Positions 1 to 8,912 are shown, numbered from the stretch's first letter. The stretch: DNA of 60,417 bases from Rickettsiaceae bacterium (GCA_020697135.1 JAJFBM010000004.1:1-60417), one strand, 5' to 3'. Notes: generated by a model not told the origin, from the letters alone. A program made the numbers and translations.

Positions 1-1
1 T

Positions 2-397
2 ATAGAGGCTTATTGTAAAATTATCAAAGATCCTATGACAATATCTATCAACAAAAATAATTTATTGTTGCTGGAGCAAAAGGAAGCTAGCGATAAGGAA
101 GTGCACATGGAAATCGAAGAGCTTAAATCTCGTATTACATTAGTTAGCGAAGAGGTTAAAGAACTAAAAACCGGTCTTTCTGAAGTAAAAAAAGATTTAG
201 TTGACTTTAGATCAGATATGACACAAGGCATGAAAATGATTATGCAAATGCTTTCAAACAGAAATGATGAATCTCTTAAACGCAAATTTGATGAAACAAA
301 TGATGATTCAACCCATGAACCACCAGTTAAAATTGCGCATTTAAATCCTGCAGAAAGCAAGTTAGACTTAACGGGAGAGATGATTGACGGAGAATAA
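2..397 (+). CDS. Coiled-coil protein, 5' end outside the window
   Basis: The reading frame is open to the left edge of the window, so the true start lies upstream and this is the C-terminal part of a longer protein. The first in-window methionine is 12 codons in, and the codons before it read as ordinary protein. The middle is a charged, heptad-like stretch (from EIEELKSRI to KKDLVDFRSD) typical of a coiled coil, followed by a polar tail rich in Asp, Glu and Asn. No catalytic motif or membrane segment is visible. The strand opposite is also open but reads as low-complexity serine/phenylalanine. I do not recognise the family; a structural or secreted coiled-coil protein is possible. Confidence 0.6.
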   Translation: MEAYCKIIKDPMTISINKNNLLLLEQKEASDKEVHMEIEELKSRITLVSEEVKELKTGLSEVKKDLVDFRSDMTQGMKMIMQMLSNRNDESLKRKFDETNDDSTHEPPVKIAHLNPAESKLDLTGEMIDGE

Positions 398-446
398 AGG
401 TATCTTAGCTAAATTTTTGAGAGAGGTAAGTTTGCATAAAGTGAGG

Positions 447-1739
447 TTATATAGAAATGTTAGACAGTCGTAAAAAATCCCCAGCGAGAAACAGCGAGCC
501 TGTCACTAATAAAACCCCACCTGTCTCTCGTCTCATCAGAGCTATCTGACGCACTGCATCTTCAATTGATTCAGCCTCTGAATAATTTATATTAAGGGGC
601 TGAATTAATTCTTTAAGTTTAATGGCAGGATAGCTTGAAGGCTCTGCTTCGATTAATACGCCACAAACATGTTGGGCGATTCTTTCAAAATACTTCATAA
701 ATTTCCTAGCATCTCGGTTCTTTGTCATCCCCCATATCATATATAGAGGTGTTTTTTTATTATCTCTTACCCAGTGAGAAAGCATTTGCGCACCTGCCTC
801 ATTATGCGCCCCATCTACCCATATTTCGAACTTAGGCCCTAATATCTCATAAAACTGCCCTGATTCCACCCTCTGCAACCTTGCTGGCCAATTCGCCGAT
901 TTAAGCCCTTCTATAATATGTTGATCCTTGATATTAAACCCTTTAATAAACTTAACACAAGCAATAGCATTAGAGGCATTTAAATATTGATGCTCTCCAG
1001 CAAGGGAGAGTTTAGGCAAATTTAAATTATAATCTTTTGTAACAAACTTAAAATCTTGCCCTACTCTCTCTAAACCATAATCATATTGGAAAGCTATTGC
1101 TGTAGCGCTTCTTTTTTCACATTCTTCAAACAGCACATCATATATTTCTGGTGTTTGGTTACTAATAATACATGGAGCACCAGCTTTAATTATCCCTGCT
1201 TTCTCTCTAGCTATTATTGGAAGAGTTGGCCCAAGATACTCCATATGGTCATATGATATTGGGGTAATAATTGTAGCTATGGGGTTATCTATAATATTTG
1301 TTGCATCAAGCCTGCCGCCCATTCCTGTTTCTAGAATAACAATATCTGCAGGATTTTCGGCAAAACTAAGGAGCGCAATTACGGTAGTTGCTTCAAAAAA
1401 AGTAGGCTTATCTTGCAGCTGCTCTGCAGCCCACCTAACTTTTTCTACCACTTCAAATAGCATTGCATCTGAAATTTTTTTTGATGAAACTACTATTCTT
1501 TCATTAAATTCAATTAAATGTGGAGAAGTATAAACATGCGCCTTATAGCCAGCCTTCTCAAATATATTCTTAAGAAATGCTGTAGTTGAGCCTTTCCCAT
1601 TAGTGCCAGCAATATGAATTACGGGTGGAAGCCTAAGATGCGGGTTCCCTAATATTTCAAGCAGTGCCTTAACTCTACTTAAGTCATATTTTATATCTCT
1701 CTGCCAGAGAGTTTTGGGCCAATGCGGCATTCTAACCAT
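447..1739 (-). CDS. folC: Bifunctional folylpolyglutamate synthase / dihydrofolate synthase
   Basis: FolC ligates glutamate to dihydropteroate or folates using ATP, in the cytoplasm. The ATP loop GTNGKGST is at residues 45-52 and the family motif TSPHL at 71-75. ETGMGGRLDATN follows further on, then the Mur-ligase-like C-terminal domain with VDGAHNE. The frame runs 20 codons further upstream, but I chose the internal ATG because AAAGGAG sits seven bases before it (1748-1754) and because the protein then starts at MVRMPHWPK, close to where other FolC proteins start. The length of 430 residues is normal. It is monocistronic, transcribed away from the accessory genes to its right. The function is well supported; the exact start is likely rather than certain. 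Confidence 0.93.
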   Translation of the reverse strand: MVRMPHWPKTLWQRDIKYDLSRVKALLEILGNPHLRLPPVIHIAGTNGKGSTTAFLKNIFEKAGYKAHVYTSPHLIEFNERIVVSSKKISDAMLFEVVEKVRWAAEQLQDKPTFFEATTVIALLSFAENPADIVILETGMGGRLDATNIIDNPIATIITPISYDHMEYLGPTLPIIAREKAGIIKAGAPCIISNQTPEIYDVLFEECEKRSATAIAFQYDYGLERVGQDFKFVTKDYNLNLPKLSLAGEHQYLNASNAIACVKFIKGFNIKDQHIIEGLKSANWPARLQRVESGQFYEILGPKFEIWVDGAHNEAGAQMLSHWVRDNKKTPLYMIWGMTKNRDARKFMKYFERIAQHVCGVLIEAEPSSYPAIKLKELIQPLNINYSEAESIEDAVRQIALMRRETGGVLLVTGSLFLAGDFLRLSNISI

Positions 1740-1747
1740 TAATAATG

Positions 1748-1754
1748 CTCCTTT
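1748..1754 (-). promoter_or_regulatory. Ribosome binding site deciding the folC start
   Basis: AAAGGAG on the minus strand, seven bases from an ATG. It supports the internal folC start over the longer in-frame option 20 codons upstream. Confidence 0.6.
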
Positions 1755-1884
1755 TAGTGAGGCAATTATAGAGAGTGTAAACCCTTTAATCAACCGCAAT
1801 ATAATACAATTAAGCCAATCATTAATTAAATAATTTCTATAAATTTTTAATTACGCCCTTAGTGCTGCACCTAATTTCGTTTAT

Positions 1885-1890
1885 TATAAT
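1885..1890 (+). promoter_or_regulatory. Possible -10 box
   Basis: TATAAT lies about 24 bases before the next plus-strand start codon. No convincing -35 box is seen at the usual distance, so this is a weak call. Confidence 0.3.
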
Positions 1891-1913
1891 GCAAAATTTA
1901 AGAGGTACGGAAC

Positions 1914-2219
1914 ATGGAAAGTATAAATAATAAAGTAATAAATAAATCAATCTGTAGAGCTAAATGGCTAGCGCTTATTACAAAGCTTGCTGATTCAATC
2001 GATCAAGAAATAGACAAGCTGGATCAAGATAAAACTAACGATAATAGCAAAGCTAAAGCTGCCCTTTGTAATGCTGTGGCAAGGATTATACCTTTGGTCC
2101 TTAAATTAAGTGCACCTGAAGCAGAAGATGACCAAAGCATATCTGAAGAAGAGGAAAAAATGCTCTATAATTATTACACAAAATATTATACGCCAAAAAC
2201 ATATGAACATAAAAAGTAA
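1914..2219 (+). CDS. Small hypothetical helical protein (101 aa)
   Basis: Unrecognised protein. It appears to be all-helical, with a charged N-terminal half (from LADSIDQEIDKLDQDK onward), a short hydrophobic helix around ARIIPLVLKLSA that is too short and polar-flanked to be a clear membrane anchor, and an acidic then tyrosine-rich tail. GAGG sits about 8 bases before the ATG and a TATAAT box lies further upstream, so it is probably expressed on its own. It faces the ankyrin gene to its right tail to tail, with a hairpin between them. No function can be assigned. Confidence 0.6.
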   Translation: MESINNKVINKSICRAKWLALITKLADSIDQEIDKLDQDKTNDNSKAKAALCNAVARIIPLVLKLSAPEAEDDQSISEEEEKMLYNYYTKYYTPKTYEHKK

Positions 2220-2465
2220 GTAAGTCTTGGAACAAATAATGTGAGTTAAAGAACTTTGCTTGCCTTATAGGGATTTAACTTACCTTAATTAGATCCATTT
2301 TGTAATTCGCAGTGAAGAGGAATCTTAGAATATCGCATTTAAATGTCTCACGTAAATTTATATCCCTATGAACGGTTTTGCTGCATGGTTGCGTATTTAT
2401 AGAATTTGCCACACCGTTGCGCAGGTCGGCGTGGCAATTTATATTATGAGATAAATATGTTTTAA
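2220..2465. repeat. Intergenic region with dispersed repeat segment
   Basis: Non-coding. Around 2380-2410 it contains GCTGCATGGTTGCGTATT, which closely matches a segment near 15860 (GTTGCATGGCTGCGTATT). This suggests a dispersed repeat family that has decayed. A GC-rich hairpin follows directly. Confidence 0.45.
2406..2437. terminator. Hairpin between convergent genes, possible bidirectional terminator
   Basis: Arms TTGCCACACCG and CGGCGTGGCAA pair over 11 positions with one mismatch and a ten-base loop, followed by TTTAT. The place between two converging genes fits a terminator, but it may instead be the core of the dispersed repeat. Confidence 0.4.
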
Positions 2466-3239
2466 CTATAAAGCTTCATTTAAACCAGATAATACCCCTG
2501 CGTTAGACAGCTCACTTTCTTGGTCAATAATTTCAAGAGAAAATTCATCAGTTGAATCTTCCTGCGGAGAATAATTATCTTCTGCTTTGTATAATGGATT
2601 AAGTGCATCTAAAGTTTGATACAGTTTATGATTAATAAGTTCAATTTTATCAAATATTTCATCTTCCTCTATATCTTTTCCGAGTAAAAAATTTACTCCA
2701 TTCCATAAAGCTTTGAGCATATTAAAATCTTCAGAATTATTAGGATCAGTATATTCTAAGCACATTACTTTGTTATATAACCAATCTAATGGTATTAAAT
2801 TAACAGGCTTTATAACAAACTCTTGTAAGGGAAATTTCTTAGATGTTAAATTATGCCCTGTAATAGGGAATTTACCATCAATCAAAATATTGGCACCTTT
2901 CCTTAGTAAAAACTCAAACATTTCAAAATCTTTTTCTATTGCTGCATAATGCAAAGCCGATGCACCATGAAAATTTACTTCATTAATTCTAGCACCATTT
3001 TCAATGAATTCTTCTAATTGCTCATAGCTATAACGTTTATCATATATGGCGTCAAATACTATGAATGAAAAATCTTCATTTGAGATAACAATATCCCTCT
3101 CAATTTGTGCAAAAACAGACTCGTTGTCATTATTGTTAATATGATCAGCAATATTTTCTTCACTATTAGCTTCATCTATAATCTGGGCATTTAATTCTAA
3201 GTAAACACCTTCTATATTATCTTTATAACTCATGAACAT
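2466..3239 (-). CDS. Ankyrin-repeat protein (257 aa)
   Basis: One clear ankyrin repeat (NFHGASALHYAAIEKD, continuing to FEFLLRKGANI) is centred near residues 90-120, and there may be degenerate neighbours on either side. The N-terminal 70 residues and the acidic C-terminal part are not recognisable. There is no signal peptide or membrane segment. Ankyrin repeats bind proteins, and in Rickettsiales such proteins are often delivered to or act on the host, but nothing here shows secretion. It lies with two other small accessory genes between folC and der. Few clear repeats for its length suggest a degenerating or divergent member. Confidence 0.7.
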   Translation of the reverse strand: MFMSYKDNIEGVYLELNAQIIDEANSEENIADHINNNDNESVFAQIERDIVISNEDFSFIVFDAIYDKRYSYEQLEEFIENGARINEVNFHGASALHYAAIEKDFEMFEFLLRKGANILIDGKFPITGHNLTSKKFPLQEFVIKPVNLIPLDWLYNKVMCLEYTDPNNSEDFNMLKALWNGVNFLLGKDIEEDEIFDKIELINHKLYQTLDALNPLYKAEDNYSPQEDSTDEFSLEIIDQESELSNAGVLSGLNEAL

Positions 3240-3358
3240 TAACCTTTAATAATATTTTAAATACTTGAAAATTAGTAATTTATATAACAAAACTAACAAT
3301 AATCAAGTTTTAAATATAAAAACCCTTTTTTTAACACCGAAATATATACAATATATTC

Positions 3359-3841
3359 TTAAACGCTGCATTGTACTACATCGCCTAAATAATCTAACCC
3401 TTTTAAATAAATATCATCACCGGAAATGGTAACCTCATTACAATCAGACCCAATTGACACTTCAGAATCCGTATTATTTACTATTTTGTTTAATTGATTA
3501 GAAATAACATCATTAGTGTGCAAGGCTGATTCTTTAACTAAACACTTAGCTTTCTCGACTAAGGTTTTTTTATTATTAAGTTTTGATTCGAGTGAAATCT
3601 CATATATTTCATCCAGGGAAATATTATATGATACAAAGTCCCTTATTGAGATAATTAAATCGTTGATTCTATTCTCGCCTCCTTCTGAAAAAAACTCTCT
3701 TAGCTCTTCCTTTGTATTTATTAAAATCTGTGATTCTTTCCCCTTACTCTTTAAAAACTCTTCAAGCTCAATAGATCTGCGCTTTAAAACCTTACATATT
3801 CCAGGTGTTTTGACTAAACTTAAATCTGTTTCATAATGCAT
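3359..3841 (-). CDS. Hypothetical protein (160 aa)
   Basis: Unrecognised. GGAGGG lies four bases before the ATG, which supports real translation. The first two thirds look helical and charged; the last 40 residues are acidic with short beta-like segments (EVTISGDDIYLKGLDYLG). There is no signal peptide, membrane segment or metal motif. It is divergently placed from der and lies upstream of the ankyrin gene on the same strand, with about 120 AT-rich bases between them, so it may be cotranscribed with it. It could be a lineage-specific effector or a remnant; the sequence does not decide. Confidence 0.55.
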   Translation of the reverse strand: MHYETDLSLVKTPGICKVLKRRSIELEEFLKSKGKESQILINTKEELREFFSEGGENRINDLIISIRDFVSYNISLDEIYEISLESKLNNKKTLVEKAKCLVKESALHTNDVISNQLNKIVNNTDSEVSIGSDCNEVTISGDDIYLKGLDYLGDVVQCSV

Positions 3842-4023
3842 TTTCCCTCCATATATTATTTTACAATTGTGAATTTAAAAATAGGTAAAAACCTTCAAAA
3901 GTAAATTATATAAATATGTCTCATAGACTAAACTTCTTAAAAAGCAGCTTTTAATTGCTAAAATGCATAAGTATATTAATTTTACAAAGTCAAACTAACT
4001 GTTTAATTATTTTAATTTTTTGT

Positions 4024-4029
4024 TATAAT
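4024..4029 (+). promoter_or_regulatory. Possible -10 box for the der-hemD-zapE-tmk run
   Basis: TATAAT about 30 bases before the der start, in a very AT-rich stretch. No clear -35 box. The genes from der to tmk abut or overlap, so this would serve the whole run. Confidence 0.35.
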
Positions 4030-4058
4030 GAGGGGTTTAAAAAATTAGTTAGAGTGAT

Positions 4059-5405
4059 ATGAGTTTTAAAATCGCTATAGTAGGCCGCCCTAATGTCGGT
4101 AAATCCACTATTTTTAACCGCTTAACGGGCACAAGAAAAGCCATTGTTCATGATATGCCAGGTGTAACTCGTGACCGTAGATATGGTGAGGGTCGTGTAA
4201 GTCATTTAGATTTTACTATTATAGATACGCCAGGGCTTGAAGAAGCTGAAAATGAAACTTTAGAATATCGTATGATGAAGCAGACAGAAGCTGCTATCGA
4301 TGAGGCTGACCTAGTGATGGTAACTGTTGATGGCAGGGTTGGCATAACTCCGACAGATCTGTTTTTTGCAAATTGGGTAAGAAAAAAAGGGGTAAATGCT
4401 TTTCTTTTGGTAAATAAATGCGAAAAAACTTTCATCCCTGATCGAGATTATTTTAAACTTGGCTTTAAGCAAATTGTTCCTTTTTCGGCAGAACATGGTT
4501 TGGGTATGGCAGAACTTTATGAAGCTATTGCCTCATTCATGCCTGAAGATAGTGACGAAGATATTGTGGAGTTAAGAGATGAAGATGAAGATATTATAAG
4601 TATTGCAATAGTAGGTCGCCCTAATTCTGGAAAATCAACTTTTGTTAATGCAATAATTGGTGAGGATAGACTCCTTACAGGCCCTGAAGCAGGAATAACA
4701 AGAGATTCAGTAGATCTTGATTTTGAATATAAGGAACATAAGCTTAAGCTTGTTGATACTGCAGGTTTGCGTAAAAAAGCAAATATTAAGATAGATCTTG
4801 AAAAAATGTCGACAGGTGACACGATTAGATCCTTAAAAATGGCTAATATTGTTATTATTATGATGGATGCAACTTGTCCATTTGAAGCTCAAGATTTAAA
4901 TATTGCAAGCCTTGCTTACGAAGAAGGCAGAGCATTACTTATTGTCATTAATAAAATTGACCTCATTGAAGACCCAAGCCTCTTTAGCAGGCAAGTTGAA
5001 GACTCAATTGACCGAATACTGCCACAAGCAAAAGGTATTAGGGTTATTTATACTTCAGCTTTGAAGAAGAAAAATATTAACGAAGTACTAGATGGTTGTA
5101 TTGCAGCTTATAAGAAATGGAACTTCCGCATCAAGACTTATAAACTTAATGAATGGCTTAATTTTGCTACTGAATCACACCCTCTGCCATTACAAAAGCA
5201 TGGAAAAAGAGTAAGGGTTAAATACGCAACACAAATTAAAACTAGGCCTCCAGCCTTTAAACTATTCTGTAATACACCAGAGCTTATACCTGATAGTTAC
5301 AAAAAATACTTACTTAATTCTATACGTGAGCATTTTGATATGCCTGGAGTTCCACTACGTTTAGACTTTGTAAAACCTAATAACCCATATAGCAAAAAAT
5401 CATAA
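4059..5405 (+). CDS. der: Ribosome-associated GTPase Der (EngA)
   Basis: Der is a GTPase needed for assembly of the large ribosomal subunit. It has the family's double-G-domain layout. The first P-loop GRPNVGKST is at residues 9-17 with DTPG and NKCE following; the second, GRPNSGKST, starts at residue 186 with DTAG and NKID following. The KH-like C-terminal domain ends the protein (from WLNFATESHPLP onward). The length of 448 residues is normal. It is the first gene of a compact plus-strand run; hemD begins three bases after its stop, suggesting cotranscription. Confidence 0.97.
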   Translation: MSFKIAIVGRPNVGKSTIFNRLTGTRKAIVHDMPGVTRDRRYGEGRVSHLDFTIIDTPGLEEAENETLEYRMMKQTEAAIDEADLVMVTVDGRVGITPTDLFFANWVRKKGVNAFLLVNKCEKTFIPDRDYFKLGFKQIVPFSAEHGLGMAELYEAIASFMPEDSDEDIVELRDEDEDIISIAIVGRPNSGKSTFVNAIIGEDRLLTGPEAGITRDSVDLDFEYKEHKLKLVDTAGLRKKANIKIDLEKMSTGDTIRSLKMANIVIIMMDATCPFEAQDLNIASLAYEEGRALLIVINKIDLIEDPSLFSRQVEDSIDRILPQAKGIRVIYTSALKKKNINEVLDGCIAAYKKWNFRIKTYKLNEWLNFATESHPLPLQKHGKRVRVKYATQIKTRPPAFKLFCNTPELIPDSYKKYLLNSIREHFDMPGVPLRLDFVKPNNPYSKKS

Positions 5406-5408
5406 GAT

Positions 5409-6128
5409 ATGCCATATGTTCTTTTAACAAGATCTGAGCAAGAAAATATAAGGCTTGCAGAAATTTTAAAAGAACATGGAATATCTTCAATCTCCTCACC
5501 CCAAGTTATCTTACGTGAGAGAAAAGAGGATTTTGATATTTCTCAGTATAATTCCATAATAATTACTAGTAAATATGCTGCTCAAATAGTTTGCCGCAAG
5601 CTTAAACAACATGTATCTGCATATGTGGTAGGTGAGGAATCGGCAAAAATATTAAGAGAGAATCCTTATATAAAAGTTGAGCATATTTTTCAGAATGTAA
5701 GTGAGCTCTCTTATAGCCTAACTAATAATGACTACAAGGAAGATATTAGACCTCTTTCAAAATTCGCAAGTGGTGATAGGTCTATAGTCTATCTTTCCGG
5801 GAGCCATATTACTAAAGCACTACCCGTTGATAGAATCGTTATATATGATAATATTTATACAAATGAAATTAGCGCAAATATTATTGAATTGATCAAGGCT
5901 CAGCAAATTAAAGCTGTTTTAGTTTATTCCAAAAAATCAGCTCTAAGCTTGAAAAGTGCATTAATATGTAATAATTTAACAAATTATATTGCAAATATTC
6001 ATTTTATTACATTAAGTAAGAAAATAGGCCTTGAATTTATAGATTTAGGCTGCAAAATATTATATTGTAATAAGCCAAGCGAATGTGAAATGATAACATT
6101 ATTGAAGAAAGCTCTTTATGGACAATAA
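5409..6128 (+). CDS. hemD: Uroporphyrinogen-III synthase
   Basis: HemD closes and flips the D ring of hydroxymethylbilane to give uroporphyrinogen III in haem synthesis. The start MPYVLLTRSEQEN and the pattern IIITSKYAAQI (about residues 50-60) are typical, and VYLSGSHI near residue 125 matches the second half of the two-lobed enzyme. The family is weakly conserved, but the gene order (followed by a mitofilin-like gene and hemY) is the usual alphaproteobacterial one. About 12 residues (PLSKFASG and neighbours) just before VYLSG appear to come from a short palindromic element also seen in tsaD. The gene overlaps the next one by 11 bases. Confidence 0.85.
   Translation: MPYVLLTRSEQENIRLAEILKEHGISSISSPQVILRERKEDFDISQYNSIIITSKYAAQIVCRKLKQHVSAYVVGEESAKILRENPYIKVEHIFQNVSELSYSLTNNDYKEDIRPLSKFASGDRSIVYLSGSHITKALPVDRIVIYDNIYTNEISANIIELIKAQQIKAVLVYSKKSALSLKSALICNNLTNYIANIHFITLSKKIGLEFIDLGCKILYCNKPSECEMITLLKKALYGQ
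5748..5783. repeat. Short palindromic element (family B) inside hemD
   Basis: The segment starts AGACCTCTTTCAAAATTCGC and ends GATAGGTCT, so its outer six bases are an inverted repeat (AGACCT/AGGTCT). It matches the left end of the full-length element in tsaD at about 18 of 21 positions and is read in the same frame (PLSKFASG here, PLSKLASD in tsaD). It looks like an internally deleted copy kept in frame. Confidence 0.55.
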
Positions 6129-6771
6129 GAAGAAACCATCTAATATCTTTATCTACGTAATAATTTCTATAATTTCGCTATCAATAGTGATTTTCCTTGT
6201 AACGACTAATTTAAAAACTGATAATATTCTTGCAAATTTTAAACAACATACAACAGAGCCAAAAACATTGCCTGAGAGTGATAACCATCATTTCGTTCAA
6301 CAAGTTAATGATTTAAAAAACCAATTAGAATTATGCAATTCCGAAAGAGAGCGTCTAAAATATGATAGCACAAAAATTGCACTTGTAATGGCTGATACTT
6401 ATCGCTTGCTCGTGACTGAAATATTATCGCTTAATGAAGCTTTTCAGTCAGAACAAGATTTTGAAGCTATCATCAGCAAAGTTCGATTACATATTAAAAA
6501 ACCATCTATTGAGAATACTAATTTACAAGAATATTTCTCAATACTTGAAGATTATAATAATAAATATATTAAATTCAGACCAGAAAATCAGAAAATAAAT
6601 ATAGGCAAAGGATGGCTGAATAGATTCCTTGATAAATGGATAGTAATTGAGAAGCAAGATACAAATTTTAATGATAAATTAGAACATTATCATAATGCTA
6701 CAAAAGCACTACAAGAATTAAATGCGTTTATTGCTTCTCCAAATTTTTTAAAAGTTTTTATAGGTAGCTAA
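6118..6771 (+). CDS. Mitofilin-like (Mic60-like) membrane coiled-coil protein
   Basis: The protein has a short basic N-terminus, one membrane segment at about residues 10-30 (FIYVIISIISLSIVIFLVTT), a polar linker, a coiled-coil-like stretch (QQVNDLKNQLELCNSERERL) and a helical C-terminal part. This is the layout of alphaproteobacterial mitofilin homologues, and the gene sits exactly between hemD and hemY as those do. Sequence similarity by eye is too low to prove it, and at 217 residues it is short for the family, so the name rests on synteny plus topology. It would be anchored in the inner membrane with most of the protein in the periplasm. Confidence 0.55.
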   Translation: MDNKKKPSNIFIYVIISIISLSIVIFLVTTNLKTDNILANFKQHTTEPKTLPESDNHHFVQQVNDLKNQLELCNSERERLKYDSTKIALVMADTYRLLVTEILSLNEAFQSEQDFEAIISKVRLHIKKPSIENTNLQEYFSILEDYNNKYIKFRPENQKINIGKGWLNRFLDKWIVIEKQDTNFNDKLEHYHNATKALQELNAFIASPNFLKVFIGS

Positions 6772-6772
6772 T

Positions 6773-7828
6773 ATGTTTAGAATATTTGCTCTAATTATTA
6801 CATTAATAACTCTATATTTCACATTTTCATATTTAGGAAAATATGATTCGGCTATATTAATTGAAGCTTATGGTTATAAAATCAAAAGCAATGCATTCTT
6901 TATTGGCGCATTTCTGATCATCACCTATATTGCCTTTATGATATTAATGAAAGCTTCAATCGCGCTACTAAATTTACCTCGTAATGTAATGAATTTATTT
7001 ACTGATTATAAGAATAAAAAGGATAATAACAATATTCTTACAGCTTGCACATATTTAATGGCTGGCAACAATATTGAAGCAATAAATATAGCTCGAAAAT
7101 ACTTAACATATAAAAATGACTCGATAAAAAAAGTAGCTAAAATGATTATGTCTCGTGGTCTACATAACCGCGATAAGGTAATATATCTGCAAGAAATGCT
7201 TGTATATCCAGAGCTTAGACTATATGCAAATAGAAGTCTGGCAGAAACATTGCTTCAAGCAGGCGACTATAATAATGCACTAATGTTTGCAACTGATGCC
7301 CATAGTTTAGATAATAATGATAGTAGGGTACTGAAATTATTATTTGAGATTTATGCAAAGCTTCAACATTGGTCTAAATTTAGGTACGTGCTTGAAAAAT
7401 TAAATAAGCAAGCTCCTGAATATGTTGCAAATAGTAAGGAACAAATTGCAAATGTTTTCTTTACAGCAGCCAAAAGATCCTTAGAAGTTGGTAATGATCA
7501 AGAGACTATAGAATATCTTGAACAGTCAATATTATATAAACCTGATTATATGCCATCACTCAACTTACTAAATGAGCTTTATAATAATATAGGCAAACAA
7601 GAGCAAACTTTAAACATTATTGAAAAAGCCTTTTCATATAAGCCATCTTTAGAATTATTTGAAATATATAAAACTTGTACAAACAAATCCCCTCTAGAAA
7701 TTTATAATGCGCTTGCAGGGGAAGCAAATCCTCATGAAAATGTACCAATATTCTTAAAAATTGCTTCAAATCTAGGACTGGACGACGTTGCAAATGAATT
7801 AAGCAATAATATTAAACTCTCAAAATAA
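6773..7828 (+). CDS. hemY: HemY-like TPR membrane protein
   Basis: Two N-terminal membrane segments (about residues 3-23 and 42-68) are followed by helical repeats of TPR type. Recognisable repeat cores include LAETLLQAGDYNNALMFATD and YLEQSILYKPDYMPSLNLL. This matches the HemY_N plus TPR layout of proteins encoded beside hemD in proteobacteria; they are tied to haem synthesis by position, not by a known reaction. The start codon is one base after the upstream stop, and zapE begins one base after this gene's stop, so translation is probably coupled. The length of 351 residues is slightly short for the family. Confidence 0.75.
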   Translation: MFRIFALIITLITLYFTFSYLGKYDSAILIEAYGYKIKSNAFFIGAFLIITYIAFMILMKASIALLNLPRNVMNLFTDYKNKKDNNNILTACTYLMAGNNIEAINIARKYLTYKNDSIKKVAKMIMSRGLHNRDKVIYLQEMLVYPELRLYANRSLAETLLQAGDYNNALMFATDAHSLDNNDSRVLKLLFEIYAKLQHWSKFRYVLEKLNKQAPEYVANSKEQIANVFFTAAKRSLEVGNDQETIEYLEQSILYKPDYMPSLNLLNELYNNIGKQEQTLNIIEKAFSYKPSLELFEIYKTCTNKSPLEIYNALAGEANPHENVPIFLKIASNLGLDDVANELSNNIKLSK

Positions 7829-7829
7829 T

Positions 7830-8912
7830 ATGCTTAAGAGAGATATAGAACAAAATGCAATCATTTTAGATGATAAACAGCAAGAATTGCTTAATCTTTT
7901 TGAGCTGTATGCTGTAAAACTTGAAAGTAGCTTCCTAAAAAAATTCACAAATATTCTAAAAGGTAAAAATAATTTCTCTGGAATATATATATATGGGAGT
8001 GTAGGTAGAGGCAAAACAATGCTTACTCGTCGCTTTTTTGATAGTTTAACAGTCACAAAATCTTTTCAGCATTTTCAAATCTTTATGAAGACGATCCATG
8101 AACGTCTACATGATTTAAGGACTAAGGAGAAGAAGACCGATAATCTAATCAACCTAATTGCTAAAGAATATGCAAATTTATATAAGGTAATTATTTTAGA
8201 TGAATTTGAAATTAAAGATATTGCTGATGCAATGACTCTTGCCCGTTTAATACCAGAATTACAAAATTTAGGTGTATTTGTCATTATTACAACTAATATC
8301 GAGCCAAAGGATCTTTATAAAGACGGCATACAGCGTGATAGTTTTCTACCCTTTATAGTATATCTTCAAAAATACTTTGATATTTTCTATCTTAATAGCC
8401 CACATGATTATAGGCTGACTAAAAGCTTAAGCTTAAAGGAAAGAATACTCTACCCTTTTTCTGATGAAACCGATAAGCAGATAAAATCTTATATAGCGCA
8501 ACTAACAAATAATAAATTCATTCCTAAAACCATAGAAGTTTTTGGCCGCTCAATAAATTTCCCGCAGACTAAGGATAATATTTTAGTTACAAATTTTTCT
8601 GAAATGTTTCAGCAAGAACGCTCTCAAGTTGATTATATTGAGCTTTGTAAATATTTCGACCTTATTATTATTGAAAGAATCCATCTTATTCCTGCCGAGG
8701 ATAAAAATGTTGCCTTAAGGTTTATAAATTTCCTTGACCAAGCATATGCTGCTAAAATAGTTATAATTACTCAGCTTGATCAAAATCCTGACAATATTTT
8801 ATCATCTAAAAGTGGTTTAAAGGAAGTTTCTCGTGCGCTTTCAAGGCTACAAGAGATGAACTCAGATGAATATATGAAACATTCAAAATATGCAGAGAAG
8901 TTTAATGGATAA
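7830..8912 (+). CDS. zapE: ZapE / AFG1-like AAA ATPase
   Basis: The protein belongs to the ATPase family of bacterial ZapE and mitochondrial AFG1/LACE1. Walker A is GSVGRGKT at residues 56-63, with the family-typical MLTRRFFD after it and F-x-F-M-x-x-I-H-x-R-x-H further on; Walker B is IILDE at 121-125. TTNIEPKDLYKDGIQRDSFL is a characteristic sensor segment. In E. coli ZapE acts at the division ring; the mitochondrial homologue helps turnover of respiratory subunits. The length of 360 residues is normal. Its last eight bases overlap the start of tmk. Confidence 0.9.
   Translation: MLKRDIEQNAIILDDKQQELLNLFELYAVKLESSFLKKFTNILKGKNNFSGIYIYGSVGRGKTMLTRRFFDSLTVTKSFQHFQIFMKTIHERLHDLRTKEKKTDNLINLIAKEYANLYKVIILDEFEIKDIADAMTLARLIPELQNLGVFVIITTNIEPKDLYKDGIQRDSFLPFIVYLQKYFDIFYLNSPHDYRLTKSLSLKERILYPFSDETDKQIKSYIAQLTNNKFIPKTIEVFGRSINFPQTKDNILVTNFSEMFQQERSQVDYIELCKYFDLIIIERIHLIPAEDKNVALRFINFLDQAYAAKIVIITQLDQNPDNILSSKSGLKEVSRALSRLQEMNSDEYMKHSKYAEKFNG

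Noticed and set aside
10-360. Minus-strand open frame opposite the first gene
   Set aside because: It reads as serine/phenylalanine-rich low-complexity protein, while the plus strand gives a convincing coiled coil continuing from the window edge.
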